From Eremophila alpestris peregrina (Eukaryota > Chordata > Aves > Passeriformes > Alaudidae), in assembly GCA_009792885.1 (NCBI GenBank), contig WMCF01000003.1, positions 18,252,297-18,316,296 of the forward strand: a stretch of 64,000 nt of DNA. The letters are read 5' to 3'. Positions 49,101-59,256 of the stretch are shown piece by piece (the first letter of the stretch is position 1; each line of letters opens with the position of its first letter). The position numbers and the translations under genes were made by a program. The notes under the pieces are model-generated. The model was not told the origin of the DNA and made no database searches. It saw only the letters and a program-made list of their open reading frames with translations.

Positions 49101-51627
49101 TATATCAGACAGGAGACATGAGCTGGAGACTTACTTGGTCACCCCTGAATGTGGCATCATGGGCATCATTCGGCAGATAATGACAGAGCGGGTGATGGTT
49201 TCAAAGTTCTACAACTTCCTGAGGCACTTCCAGCTGCACAATGAATACCTTCAGAACAAAAACTTCTGCATGTGGAAAGGTAAATGTCCTTGAATATATT
49301 TTTTTACCTTCGTAGATGGTTGGTGTTTAGATCAGTGAAGAGAAGGCGGACGATAACATTTGGAAATGACTATTTCAAGATAACTATTAACTATATTAAA
49401 TATTAACTATTATTTAAATTTCATACAGTTAAATCAGCTTCAGGAATTTCCTTGACTCCAGGGAAAGAAAATTACTGCTCATCTGGGGTGGAAGAATAGC
49501 AACATGAGAAGTGAAAGAACTCTCTTTTTACTTTGGACAGGTCTTTCTTTTATGTGTGGAGGCTGAACATCTGTAGTGTGTCAGGGTCTTTTGGAAAACG
49601 TGAATGTAATGGAGAGCCAAGAGGCATTTTTCCCAATTTTTCCTTATTAGTCAATCAACAGATGCACTGTTTCTTGAGTGAATCACTCATCATAACAAAT
49701 GTTTTCTTTTAGATACTATACTAGAGCATTTCCCCAACCAGCTGACAGAAACAGCAGAGTTCATGTGCCTGGCAGACACGGCGGGATACATCGACATCAG
49801 CTACCCACCACTCATGAGGCCAGAGAGGAAAGTGGATGTTGTCCTGCACTTAAACTATTCTTCTGGATCACAGACCTTGGTGTGAAAAACACTATATTTT
49901 CTTTGATAAACAACTGCTGCATTTTGGCCCTCCTTAACTCCTAAAAATTCAGAATAATTTATGTAGAATAAACTAATTCTGGGAGAAAAGGATCTGCTCC
50001 CAATGCAGATGCTTAGGTCTTGCAAGTGATGTTGGCAAATCCCCTGAGAACAAAAGTAGTATCAGATTTCTAAATATTTTATTTGAAATAACCCTCTAAT
50101 AGCTAAATGCTATCTCCTAGACCTGTGTGCTCCTGCGATCTCCATTTGGCTATCTAGATTACATTCACTTGGCATGTTTATCTCGTGCTATTTACCACTG
50201 ATGAACCCATTATGATTGTTTTGTGATGTTCATAAAAAGTTATCCACGTGCAGTATAATTAGAAATATTTTGTCCAGTTGTCTTTAAAACAGTAACAGGA
50301 TTTTTTTGGTTGCTGTTCAAAATTGTGGAAAAGAATTGTCCTTTGACAATATTTGCTGTTTCAAATATGATCTAATAACCTGGTCTATAATTCCTGTTAC
50401 TAGATATGGATAAGACAGAAATTCTTGAGGACTAAAATTTTCATAAGTGCCAAGCAAACTCAGGAAGCAAAATCCTACTTTCAAAAATTGCTAACACACC
50501 TGCAAGATTAACATTTTAGTTAAGATGGTATTTGCTTCCAGATTACTGTTTGCCTACATCACTTTCCAGAACCATCCTAAACCATCTAAGAGAGAGGCTT
50601 TTAAATACATTATGCCAAGTAAAAAAAAAATTCTATTTTTGCTTTAAAAACTGTACTATTTCAGGTTGTTGTCCATTCTACTTGTTTCAGGATGTTCTCC
50701 AAAAGAGACATCTTTCTGTATCCTAAGCTGCTAGGCCACCCTTCCCATAGTCATGGACATTTTACCTATCTTGTAGCGATAAAGACTAATTCGGAGAAGG
50801 AGAAGGTAGAACACCAATCAGGAGTGCAAGTGGGAGGCTGACTTGAATTGTTCTGTTAATAGCACCTAATGTCTCATGTAAGAGAAAAGGACAGAAGAAA
50901 TACTGACAGTGAACCCTGCTCCCAAATCTTTGTGAAGGTCTTTCGATGGATGCATTGGGAAAAGTGGTGGAGTGTGGCAGAATTTCTGACATTTTCTTCT
51001 TTTTGGTCTGAATTCAGCCTTTGGAAGAAGCCTCCAAATACTTTCAAAAGCAGGGAATCCCATTTCCCAAAATCCACATGAGTGAAGAAGAGAAGAAAAA
51101 TCTGAAGGAGTGCTACATCTTTGAAGACACAGAGACTCCAGAGGCACCGATTGTGGTGTTTTTCCCGCTGGTGAATGACTCCTTCAGAAAATACAAAGAG
51201 CCTGGTAAGCCACGGGATGGTTCTCCCACCACCTGGCAGCCCTTTGGCTGTGGGATGGGAGACATGGTGTAGTGTGGTCTCCTCCTTCCCCTGCTGTGCC
51301 TCCCATGGGAGAGAAATGCAAATGCCAAGGGACTGAGGAGTAACGTTGTGCCCCACCTGAAAAGTCAGAGGTGGAACCATATCTGTACCCCACTGATGAT
51401 TTTTTCTTTATTTGCCAGGTGTGGAGCGCAGCCCTGCTGAAACGGCACAGGGCAATGTGGATGTTTCCACCATTTTTTCCCCCTACTGCTTAAACAGCTT
51501 TACCTACACAGGGGAGGAGTTTGACAAGCTGATAGAACTGACCAGCTACAACATTCAGAACAACCAACATCTGATCCTTCAAGCTTTGAATTCAGCCATA
51601 GAGCAGAAACGGCAGCACAAAAAATAA
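19105..51627 (+). CDS. PLA2G4E: Cytosolic phospholipase A2 epsilon-like gene, copy 2 (complete)
   Basis: Model of 20 coding exons, 806 aa: 19105-19131, 20929-21001, 32388-32524, 35820-35951, 37033-37073, 37480-37522, 38274-38337, 39088-39251, 39522-39614, 40122-40159, 40794-40929, 42370-42506, 42993-43215, 44624-44738, 45230-45367, 48394-48501, 49091-49279, 49713-49879, 51018-51204, 51419-51627. All junctions are GT-AG and keep frame. The C2 domain spans roughly residues 14-135. The lipase domain has GGG (326-328), Arg330, GSSGS with Ser358, and Asp641 in ADTA, giving an intact dyad and oxyanion motif. A basic tail (QKRQHKK) ends the protein, as in mammalian PLA2G4E, where it helps membrane targeting. 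The protein probably acts on membrane phospholipids when Ca2+ rises. The first exon is the least certain part. PLA2G4D or F is the alternative assignment. Confidence 0.88.
19668..19726 (+). repeat. G/T-rich simple repeat with (TTTG)n
   Basis: A run of ggtttcggttgtttggggtt and tttgtttgtttgtttatttg, low-complexity, in intron 1 of copy 2. Confidence 0.8.
20929..21001 (+). CDS. PLA2G4E: Copy 2 exon 2: start of C2 domain
   Basis: A 73-bp exon with acceptor ttttctgcag and donor gtgagt. It encodes SFFVKIIRMKNLRKADL, matching the PLA2G4E C2 start (V-x-I-R-M-K-N-x-R-x-A-D). Its final T joins TT of exon 3 to make the Phe of DLFSQTDC. It lies 11.4 kb from exon 3, which explains why the equivalent exon of copy 1 is outside the window. 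Confidence 0.85.
27182..27500 (-). mobile_element. Antisense endogenous retroviral LTR fragment
   Basis: Starts near tgggctgttgtgatttagga. It contains gaagcagtaacagcaacact followed by a C-rich segment, and ends around aaccctgttctagctggaac. The order resembles a common avian LTR in reverse orientation. Boundaries are approximate and the identification is by memory of the pattern. Confidence 0.5.
31626..31725 (+). repeat. CR1 LINE 3' end
   Basis: Contains gggggttggaactagatggt, then ccctccaacacaggccatcc and a tail attctgtgatt, the standard sense CR1 terminus. Confidence 0.85.
32388..32524 (+). CDS. PLA2G4E: Copy 2 exon 3: C2 domain
   Basis: 137 bp, SQTDCYISLFLPTAS and DPVWNETFCFRIQSQVK. It keeps the loop 1 Asp and loop 2 Asn. 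Acceptor aaatacag, donor gtaaga. Confidence 0.92.
35820..35951 (+). CDS. PLA2G4E: Copy 2 exon 4: C2 domain loop 3
   Basis: 132 bp, VLEMKVYDENAATKDDLLF then TVLFDVAKVQLGE. The DEN cluster is the Ca2+ loop 3 position. Donor gtgagt. Confidence 0.92.
37033..37073 (+). CDS. PLA2G4E: Copy 2 exon 5
   Basis: A 41-bp microexon TQETLEVEFMSES, same length and phase as copy 1. Donor gtgagt. Confidence 0.87.
37480..37522 (+). CDS. PLA2G4E: Copy 2 exon 6
   Basis: A 43-bp exon, PVPPEKLVTNGVLV, after a long T tract and cag. Donor gtaatt, as in copy 1. Confidence 0.87.
38274..38337 (+). CDS. PLA2G4E: Copy 2 exon 7
   Basis: A 64-bp exon, SREVSCLEVLVDNRWTKKEPS, ending in phase 1. The donor gttgga is weak but is required by phase and by alignment with copy 1. 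Confidence 0.82.
38384..38562 (+). repeat. G/T-rich low-complexity tract
   Basis: Contains ttggttggttggttgc followed by repeated gtttgtttg and tttggttt units. It lies in intron 7 of copy 2. The antisense open frame over it (rich in Lys, Asn and Gln) is a composition artefact. Confidence 0.85.
38886..38928. repeat. Near-perfect palindrome, 21-bp arms with 1-nt spacer
   Basis: The left arm 38886-38906 and right arm 38908-38928 are exact reverse complements, separated by a single T at 38907. The arms begin tatccagcaaggg. It lies in intron 7 of copy 2, about 160 bp before exon 8. Confidence 0.95.
39088..39251 (+). CDS. PLA2G4E: Copy 2 exon 8
   Basis: 164 bp, KDFLFSVKGSYEKSQIL and NFHYIKYSLSELCMALAEKK. 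It follows a T17-like tract and tag acceptor; donor gtatgt. Confidence 0.87.
39522..39614 (+). CDS. PLA2G4E: Copy 2 exon 9
   Basis: 93 bp, CTSDEDKKDCRASLTIPLDS then LPFSEKVAVAK. Same length as copy 1 and conserved only in its second half. Donor gtgata. Confidence 0.85.
40122..40159 (+). CDS. PLA2G4E: Copy 2 exon 10
   Basis: A 38-bp microexon, DEAINLHGKSND, ending in TG of a split Trp codon. Acceptor ttttccccctag-like, donor gtaaga. Confidence 0.82.
40794..40929 (+). CDS. PLA2G4E: Copy 2 exon 11
   Basis: 136 bp, SRNLDVRLEFDLCKAEKNFL then HLEQDLQDHE. The acceptor tttttgag|G gives TGG at the junction. The next AG (40798-40799) would give TGA, so 40794 is the supported start. Confidence 0.88.
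42370..42506 (+). CDS. PLA2G4E: Copy 2 exon 12: nucleophile serine and oxyanion hole
   Basis: 137 bp, VPVVAVMTTGGGTRALTSLL and SYITGSSGSTW. Ser codon 42493-42495. The GGG oxyanion segment (42397-42405) and following Arg are intact, unlike copy 1. Confidence 0.95.
42993..43215 (+). CDS. PLA2G4E: Copy 2 exon 13
   Basis: 223 bp. Contains LYQSADWSHKDLSRPISEVR and SVDFWGLLLEKALDDG. Same length as copy 1. Donor gtagca. Confidence 0.92.
43345..44230 (-). mobile_element. CR1 LINE, antisense, 3' UTR and ORF2 3' part
   Basis: Reads as an inverted CR1. It starts gttaaggttggaaaggcctc (reverse of the CR1 3' end), passes caacctgttccaatgctgacc-type text, and runs to gtgttgtctgcaaactagct, which is the reverse of the ORF2 C-terminal region. 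It is about 0.9 kb, truncated at its 5' end, in intron 13 of copy 2. Decayed frames only. Confidence 0.88.
44624..44738 (+). CDS. PLA2G4E: Copy 2 exon 14
   Basis: 115 bp, KLSDEQEALSQGQNPLPIYM. Acceptor tcaatccacag, donor gtgatg. Confidence 0.92.
45230..45367 (+). CDS. PLA2G4E: Copy 2 exon 15
   Basis: 138 bp, WVEFTPYEVGFLKYGAFIRA and GSEFFMGRLMKKLPESRICF. Almost identical to copy 1 exon 15: the two residue changes are Glu to Lys and Gln to Lys. Flanking introns are not similar. Confidence 0.93.
45368..48393. other. Intron 15 of copy 2, nothing assignable
   Basis: 3.0 kb without a recognised exon or repeat. Short open frames on both strands lack family features. Confidence 0.5.
48394..48501 (+). 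CDS. PLA2G4E: Copy 2 exon 16 (divergent)
   Basis: 108 bp, GLWSNVFSYNLLDAWHSSD then a diverged RRSLRCTQHSTVDI. The length equals copy 1 exactly if donor gttagt at 48502 is used. The alternative gtgtac at 48473 would break length and alignment. The usual H-R-W-T is L-R-C-T here. Confidence 0.8.
49091..49279 (+). CDS. PLA2G4E: Copy 2 exon 17
   Basis: 189 bp. Contains ETYLVTPECGIMGIIRQIMT and YNFLRHFQLHNEYLQN. Acceptor tatctttcag, donor gtaaat. Confidence 0.92.
49713..49879 (+). CDS. PLA2G4E: Copy 2 exon 18: catalytic aspartate
   Basis: 167 bp, CLADTAGYIDISYPPLMRPE and VDVVLHLNYSSGSQTL. The Asp codon is 49775-49777. Donor gtgtga is weak, but phase and homology fix it. Confidence 0.93.
51018..51204 (+). 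CDS. PLA2G4E: Copy 2 exon 19
   Basis: 187 bp, ASKYFQKQGIPFPKIHMSEE and IVVFFPLVNDSFRKYKEP. Donor gtaagc. Confidence 0.93.
51419..51627 (+). CDS. PLA2G4E: Copy 2 last coding exon 20
   Basis: GVERSPAETAQGNVDVSTIF, FDKLIELTSYNIQNNQHLIL, ending IEQKRQHKK and TAA at 51625-51627. An AATAAA overlaps the stop (51623-51628) but is too close to be assumed functional. Later hexamers at 52749 and 52806 are possible polyA signals. Confidence 0.93.
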
Positions 51628-54600
51628 ACAAGCCTGAGTTTCAGAAAGATCTCTGCATGGGTGCAGTTTTTTGGTTTTGTTTTTTTCTTTTGTTAGTTTT
51701 TATTCTTCTCTGGAGAAGAATCTAGAGCTGTCTTCAACTGAGCATAGTAGACTTTGGAAAGTAAAGACTTGTCTCAGGCTGTGGTTCCCCTCAACCATAT
51801 GGTGGTCCTATATCAACCAATCAAACAAAATAATTAGACTTGTGGGGTTTTTTTATGTTGGATTTCACTGCTGGTGAATTTTTTTTTCTTGCATATATGT
51901 GTATATGCTGTAAATTGGAGGTCAGAAAACATTGGGTTTATTGACAAGTGTTTTAAATTCATGGATCTAGGACAGTAGTAAAAATCCTTTTACTACTGGA
52001 AATTGTATGTGAAATGAAGACAAATGAACTACAGATATTTAATTTATTCCAAATCCAGTGCAACGGAAAAATACATGATAAATGTAGACAATTTCAAAGA
52101 ACATGAAAACTGTATTTTTCTATAATGTCAGTAAAGAACTTTGCTAGAAATAACATGCCAAGCTAAACAAAAAAGATAATCTGAGACTATATGTCAAAAA
52201 TACATATTTTCTATACTTCTGAATTTAGAAGTTTTATTAAACCAGCAGTATTTAGTTTTTACAAATCTCTTGGAAATGACTGTTTCAAGCCATATTATGA
52301 ATCAGGATCAGCTCTTCCAGTGCAGGTATAACTATCTAATCCATGGTTCTACTTTCCACTGAACATTCATGCTATTTAGATGATCCAGCTCAGCATCCAC
52401 GTCCTGTTAATTTCAGTGGTTTTCACAGTATTTCTCATTATTATAAGATGGGATGCTGTGAGAAGTAAAACATCAAAAACTGAGGGACAGATTTTGTGGT
52501 CAGAAGGCAAGCTAAGTGCTTTACACTGATATCCATGGGTAAGTAATGGGTAACTGCATTATTTTGTCAGTTCCTGCCTGCCTAAAAGCAAGATAGGATA
52601 TATGGAACTACTAAAAATAGCACAAGGTAATTTGTTGAAGCTGCTTATTTTTGAGATGGAGACTAAAATAATTATTTGCTTTAGGAAGAATTTTAATAAG
52701 ACAAATACTATGTAAACTAGTTTCATTACAACAAAGATACTAATCTAAAATAAAAAGATATAATACTTCAGTCAATATTGGTTGCCCTTAATTAATTAAA
52801 ATTTAAATAAAATGCAGCAGCTTGTCTGTGCTGAAGTAACACGTAATGGCAAACACAGAGCTATGAATAATGTATCATAGCAAAAATGTAAAATTCATTT
52901 TTAGTTCAAAATGAAAATGAACTTCTAAAAGGCTGAAAAATTCTCTTCCTTCTTGCTGGCATGATTCTCTCTTCCTTCAATCATTCTTTTATGCCTTGAC
53001 TTCCTCTGTCTTTTGCTGTCTTTAGTCTCCCATGTTCACCTCCAATGACCTCAGCCCCCTTAGGGATGCTGTGTCCTTACCCCAGCTGCTTTTCCAGGCC
53101 CTCGCATCTTCATCCAATTTGCAGCCTGGGTTCAAGCCTCTGATGTGCTGAAATGGCTGTTTACTTGTTGCTGCTCATCAAGGGCTCCCCTCTTTGTGAT
53201 CTCTGTTGCTGAGTCATCTGGTCCCTCTCGGCATTGCCTCTCCTGTGTCCCTCCCAGCTCTATTTCCCTCCCAGGCTTCCCTGGTTATCATTATGACAAC
53301 CCCATTTGGTGTGACACATGTGTTTGCTACTTCTCCCAACTGCCCATCTTACAGCTGAGGTTTCGGGCACCTGCAAGAGCTGCAAATGAAGTTCCTACCT
53401 CTGCCATCCAAGTCTTTGATGACACCAAATTTCAAGAAGCCTGCTTCGCTCTTCCCTGCCTTTAACTATACCCCTTTGCTTCCCTTGATGTTCTCTTGTT
53501 TGCTGGTTTAACAGAGGTTAGCCTCTCAGTGTGCCACTGAGGCATTCTCTGCTGTACCTGCCTGGGTGCTTGTTCCACTTCCCAGCAGAACACCTGCAGA
53601 AGATCCTTGTCCTTGCAGGCCAGCAGGGAGGTTTTGTGTGGCTTTGGCTGGCAGTGCTTCGTTCTGGTTCAGCTTTTAATGGGGTATGTTTCCTAAGCTC
53701 TGACTCTGGGCTGTACTGAAGCGTTACAAAAATGTAGGTAGCAGCTGCAGATGGGGGCATTTAAAAGCACTTTTTGGTTTTGCAGGTTGGGAGTGTCCCT
53801 TTTTACAGGAAAGAGGAGTGACTTCATGGAATTATCCTTTTGAGGAAGAAAACTAACAAGAGGGGAGAGAAGCACTGCAAAAATCTAGGCCCATGCTGTA
53901 TCATGGTGTTAATACCAGCAGGAGTCAACTTGATTTTTCCTAAATGTTTTAATACATAGAGCTCTTGGTACATGTGGTAATGGGATCTACAAACACTAAC
54001 ACACTGACCTCCTTAGTTGCAATTAATATGTTTTGAATCTTTTCTGTGTCTGTCTTTTCCTTCTTACCTATTCATTATCTATAGTAAGTGAAGGGATTAG
54101 CATGCAATTGCAGCTGTGCCCCAGCCCTTCTGATTATCACAAAGGTGCATGAAGAACTCAGTGAGGTGACTCAGACCACAGGAACCTAAGGAAAGCAGCA
54201 GTGGGATTCTTTAACTCCTCATGAGGCATGTGAGAACTTGGGCAGTCCTACTGGGTGAGTGTCACTGAAGAAACAGGAGCTAATGGGATGGTTGGCAGCA
54301 ACATTTTGTGCTGTTCTGTAGTGCAAGGAGTGATCAAACAGGAGGTTGTTGCAAACATTCTGAGTGAATTGAACTAGTTATTCATGAGACTACAGGTTGC
54401 ACCACATGAGTGATGGGAAATGTGTTTGCCACAGCAGATATAGGAGAATGTGGGTGGTAGAACAGGACTCCCATCTTAGAAACCCTGTGCTAAAACCTGC
54501 TCACATGTAAAGCTCTGCTGTGTATGTGCAATATCCCACTGTCTTACTAGAGTGATAACACTTGCAGAGAAGGCCATGAGGCCTTATTTCCTCATGCCCT

Positions 54601-55414
54601 GGTCATGGTATGCTGGTCAACAGCTAAAGTGGCTGAGAGTTCTGTGTAATTCATGCCATTGAAGCTATGTACCTTTGAATTCCCCTGAAAATCTCTCCCT
54701 TGTAGGGTTCCTGCTGCAATCCAACACTCCTGCAGTCTTCATAAAGTATTTCTTCAGCACTCCTCCCACATCTCCAGCTTAGGATATCAAAACTCTGGGA
54801 TGTGACATCTTGTCATGTCTTATTCTGCTTCCTCCTTGGGTCCTGAGGTCTCCTTTGCACTCCCTCCAACCCACTGTTGTTTATCTCCTTTTCTCCATGC
54901 AGCTAGACATCTCATCCAGATGTCACAGCCTGATCTCAGCTGCCCTAATGCTTGCAGTATTCATGCTTGTTCCAAATATGACCAAACCTCCATCATTTAA
55001 ACCTGAAGCTTCTGGAGGAACAATAACAGTACAGAGGAGATACTAGACAAAGGGGAAAGATTAAGAATGATTAAGTAAGATTAAGATGGTATAAAACATG
55101 AGGAGGGAGAAAGGATAGAAGAAAATTTGTAATTTGGTAATTATAATACCCAAGAAAACATTTTAGCTACGAGGTATTGAGATGGACAAAGAAAGAAAAC
55201 ACATACTTTGAAATCCAAGAAGACAATCGTAAAGAAAATATGGCAGGGAATGGAAAGAGGAAAAGTGGACCCAAGCATTTAAAACAGAAATAAAGGTATA
55301 TCACTCCTTTTTTTTTTTTTTTCAAAGTAGTCTTAATAGGCTGGTCCTTTCAAAAGAAAAGCAACTAAAAATCTCTAATCTAGAAAATTTCAAGGCACTA
55401 AATCTTACTGCTGA

Positions 55415-55450
55415 GGTTCTGACCATGGTTCTGACCATGGTTCTGACCAT
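55415..55450. repeat. Three tandem copies of a 12-mer
   Basis: Exact (ggttctgaccat)x3. Confidence 0.95.
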
Positions 55451-57859
55451 TTGGGCTTACCTGATCGTAGCTCCCAGATCTCTCGTCTTTATTTCTGCCC
55501 TAAAACAGTGGGAAAAGATGGTTCCTTGACCCCTAGCAGTTTGACTTTTCCTGCCAACCACTATTTATTGCAGCCTTCTCTGTCTCAGCTAATAATCTGT
55601 ATATTAGTTTGCACCCTTCCTGTTTCCTTTCTTTGGCTGAGGAAATGGAGCATCCTTAGAGACTGATAACTATCAGGTAAGGAGCTGCAAGTTACTACAT
55701 ATATTAATATGTACTTTTAAATCTTGAGCAAGTTGTTTCTTCAATTTTGCAATTTCTGCTATTCAGCTGGGTAACACCTAGTCTTGAAAGCAGCTCATGC
55801 TCCACACTCCTCCTTGAGCTGTATTTCTTTTAACTTAATATCTGCTTTGTAAATATAGGATATAACTTGGTTTTGACACTTAACAGATGCTATGATAGCC
55901 CAGAATTTGTTGAAGATTAAATGCTTAGGTCCCACATACAGAAAATAATTCAGAAAATCCTTCAGAGATATCTAAGAAACACCTTTTTAAGTCACTCTTA
56001 ATTTCTAGTCCATGATCTCTGCTGGTGCAGGAGTTGATGGCCTGTAACCTGTAGCTGGGTTTGGGCACAGGGAGGAAGAACTGTGCTGGTCATGTTGCAC
56101 TTGTGCTGGTTTTCAGCTCATGGGCATACGATGTAGTCTGCAGCAATGTGGAGAATGAACAGTGATTCAAAAAATTTTGGGAACTGCTCTTGTAGAACTG
56201 TAGTGCTGGAAAACTTTCTCCAAGTACAGAAATACACCCCAAAGTGAGAGAACTCCAGGCACAGAGGACTTTCTCACTCTACAGGTAACCACTGAAGACT
56301 GTACATTTGTAACATGCATAAAATCTGAGAGAGATAAAACAATATAAATTTATACTTCAGTTAGGCAGCTCTAAGACTGGTATGGTAAGTCCTGGGCTTT
56401 ATCCAGTGCATCAGTAACTGTAACATGAAGAAAATGTATACAGGTATTTAACTGTGAGTGCAATGATGTACAAAGAAATTAATGATGGTAGCCTCTCTAC
56501 TGGGAAAGGAATACCTCTCAGTATCAGAGGTTTGTTCTAGTTAAATTCTGATGCATCTATACAATGGATATAAAGTGCCATACTTTCCTCAGTATGATCT
56601 TAACAAGAATACATTCTAGTACTTTTAAACTTTTTGGTTTAAAATTTGTTTCCCAGAAGAATAGTTTTTACTTTTTTCTGGGGTAAGGTAACAAACAGCA
56701 GTAATGCCCCTGTCTCCTTTGTGTTTTTTCTCCTGCTCCAAATCTCTTTCCTTCACTAACAGCACAAGTGAGGGCCTAAGACACAGCTCCTCTCCTGCAG
56801 GGAGAGGACATAGCTGAGCCAGAACTCCAATCAGACTTTGCTCTTCAGTGTTGTTTTTGGTATAGAAGTATATATATGTCTGAGAATAGTGAGGTGGTCA
56901 CAGCCAGTCCTGGCTGTGCTCATGTTAGAATAATCACAGGCTCATTTTGCCTGGCCTGTTCGAGGCTAGGCAAGCATATATTGTTGCAAGGCATTTAGGA
57001 GGACACTGGTTGTGAGCGGTTTTGGTCCAGTCCAAGACTGTGATTAAAAGGAATCACAAAGCTACATTTGAACTCGTTGAAAACTTTGTCATATAGCTCC
57101 ATTTCTCCACAGTTTGTCTCAGCAGTCAGATGTAATAAAGGTGCCTTTGCCAAGTGAGTGATGCTTCTGCAAACTGCCTTGCAGGATGAGTAAGAAACCT
57201 AAGCAGTAGAGGAAGTACAAGGTTGTGCTGGTTTTAGCACAATCTGTGTGATAAACAGATAAGACTGAGGCATCACTATGCTAAAGGAGTCGTGTGCAAT
57301 TTGCTGCTAGGGCAACTACAATTAGATCCTTGAAACAGGTGGGTTATCTTTCTTCATCTACCCTTAAATTACTGAAATATGTAATGTAAAGGAATAAAAT
57401 ATTACCACTCAAAGCATCTGCTTTTCATTCTCCAAGTTGAAACCATCCAGCTTTGTACACTCAGATTTTAAATGAGATGGCACTAGTTCAGTTGTTAATG
57501 AGAACCTTGCCATTTTCTTTCTTCATGTCGTTTGCTGTGGAGTGACTCAGATGGGAGCAGAGTGCCTTGATTTAGCTGAAGGCCATACAGATCATTATAG
57601 ATAGCTAAGTGAGCCTGTGATGGGAAATTCACACTGCAGACATGGAAGTCTGTACACAGAATCCATCTTCCTTCTCCACAGGCTTTCTTGAGGAGAGAGA
57701 ATCTCAACTTTTTTAAGGTTCACCAACTTTAGAGGGATTTCTATAATTTCTCATCAGTTATGCTTATGGCTCTCTGAACTAATCAGCCTTGGTATTTTTA
57801 GTATCCCATGGCAGGTTTTCCAAGGTCAACCAGGTCTTCTTTTCTGATCAGATTTAACA

Positions 57860-57955
57860 AAAAAACCCAGAACCAACAAAAACTCAAACAAGCCCCCCAA
57901 AACAAAAACCAAAAACAAACAAACCCACAAAACCCACACACACACAAGAAACCCC
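57860..57955. repeat. A/C-rich low-complexity tract
   Basis: Repeated aaaaac, aaacaaac and cacacacac units. It mirrors the G/T-rich tracts seen elsewhere but on the opposite strand. Confidence 0.8.
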
Positions 57956-59209
57956 TCCCAAATTATTGTTGTTCTCTAAATAAAGCTGCAAAAGAAGTTC
58001 TCCAGGATGTAGCTCAGAGTGTCCATGACCTGAGGCCAAAAGATGCTCTTGTACTTCCAGTGTGGGCAGAGCTACTTTTCATTCTGGGAATGCAGATGCT
58101 ATGACACAGCCTACTGTTACTGGAGCTTCTAGTTTGTTATTTGTTTGTTTTTCTGTATTTGAAGATGGTAATTTCCACTGGGTAAGTCTGGAGATGTTCA
58201 TCTGCTCTTTTGTTCACGTTCTTTGGTTGAACAAATCTCTGTGAAATAAAAGTGATAAAACTTAACCATCAGATACTGTATTCCATTCATCTCAACAGGA
58301 GTTTCCTAGAGTTGTCATTTAAAGTACAACTGCCATTCTCTGGAAAATGCGCAAAAGCATAACTCTTACCAGCTTTGCAGGTAAGCTATTACACATTTCC
58401 TTGTGCCTTTTTTGCTGTATTTAGGGTACTGCTAGGTGCAGCACTGGTCCTGGGTCATGCCTACAGCCATAGGTATTGATTTCAAGACCCCTGCTACCCC
58501 CTGCAAGCGTCCACCTCCTTCTCCCCTGCTGTCCTATCACACTCTGGTGCTGCTGCTCCCAGCCTGTCAATTACCTCATTTACTTACGGCTCACCTCTGT
58601 AAAATGAAGCCCTGGCCCTGTGCCCATACCATGGCCTCTCTCCCCTGGGAAGAAGGAACGGGAGCAGCCCAGGAGAAGCTGGGAACTGCATGCCCATGCA
58701 GTGATCTGTCAGACAGTGGGGAAGGCCATCTCCAGGGGTTTCTCTGTGGCATAGGGCTCTGCCCCTCTGCAGGCACTGAGCTCAGGTCCCCCCGCCTCTG
58801 GGGAGACATTGACCACAGTGCACAGGGCTGTGCCAGCATGCAGGGAATGCATCACCAGTTATTTAGATGCACAGGCTTTTTTAGGGTCCAGTTTCCCCTA
58901 CACAGGAGCTGTCCCTGCTCAGGGCAGGGAAGAAGTAGGTGGGTTTGAAGGAGCAGGCTTTGGTGGCAGCACCCTCCATGCGGGGACTCTGCACACACAG
59001 AAAAGGGTGGCAGCAGTGCAGGACCGTGCGGCAGGTGCAGGCTGGGAGAGGCTCCCAGCCAAAGGAAGGTACCACATTCCTTTTGGCCATGGTGCTTGTG
59101 CTGTAAGGTCCTTCCCTGGAGCAGTCTCTCCTTGCTGCTCCACTGCCTTCCCAGTGGGAGGGGAGTCCTTTACTTAAAGAGATGAGATGGGTGGGGCCTC
59201 AGGTCATCT

Positions 59210-59216
59210 TATAAAA
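59210..59216 (+). promoter_or_regulatory. Candidate TATA box for the minisatellite gene
   Basis: TATAAAA lies 47 bp before the ATG at 59257. The spacing would leave a very short 5' UTR. An upstream exon remains possible, so this is tentative. Confidence 0.25.
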
Positions 59217-59256
59217 TAACAAGTCATTGACTCCCACGGGTGCACATCCTGCAAAC

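Larger units (their letters stand above)
51628..59206. other. Intergenic region, largely unassigned
   Basis: 7.6 kb with the presumed 3' UTR of copy 2 at its left end. No exon could be supported. 55415-55450 has three copies of a 12-mer. 57860-57955 is A/C-rich low complexity. 58440-59180 is noticeably more GC-rich, but its open frames match nothing recognised. Confidence 0.5.

Noticed and set aside
53145..53465. 106-aa + strand frame after copy 2, considered as a third PLA2G4 exon or a new gene
   Set aside because: No phospholipase motif and no splice-phase logic; C/T-rich sequence.
58436..58948. 170-aa + strand open frame
   Set aside because: Longest unassigned frame, but in a locally GC-rich stretch with overlapping antisense frames, no motif and no convincing splice or start context.
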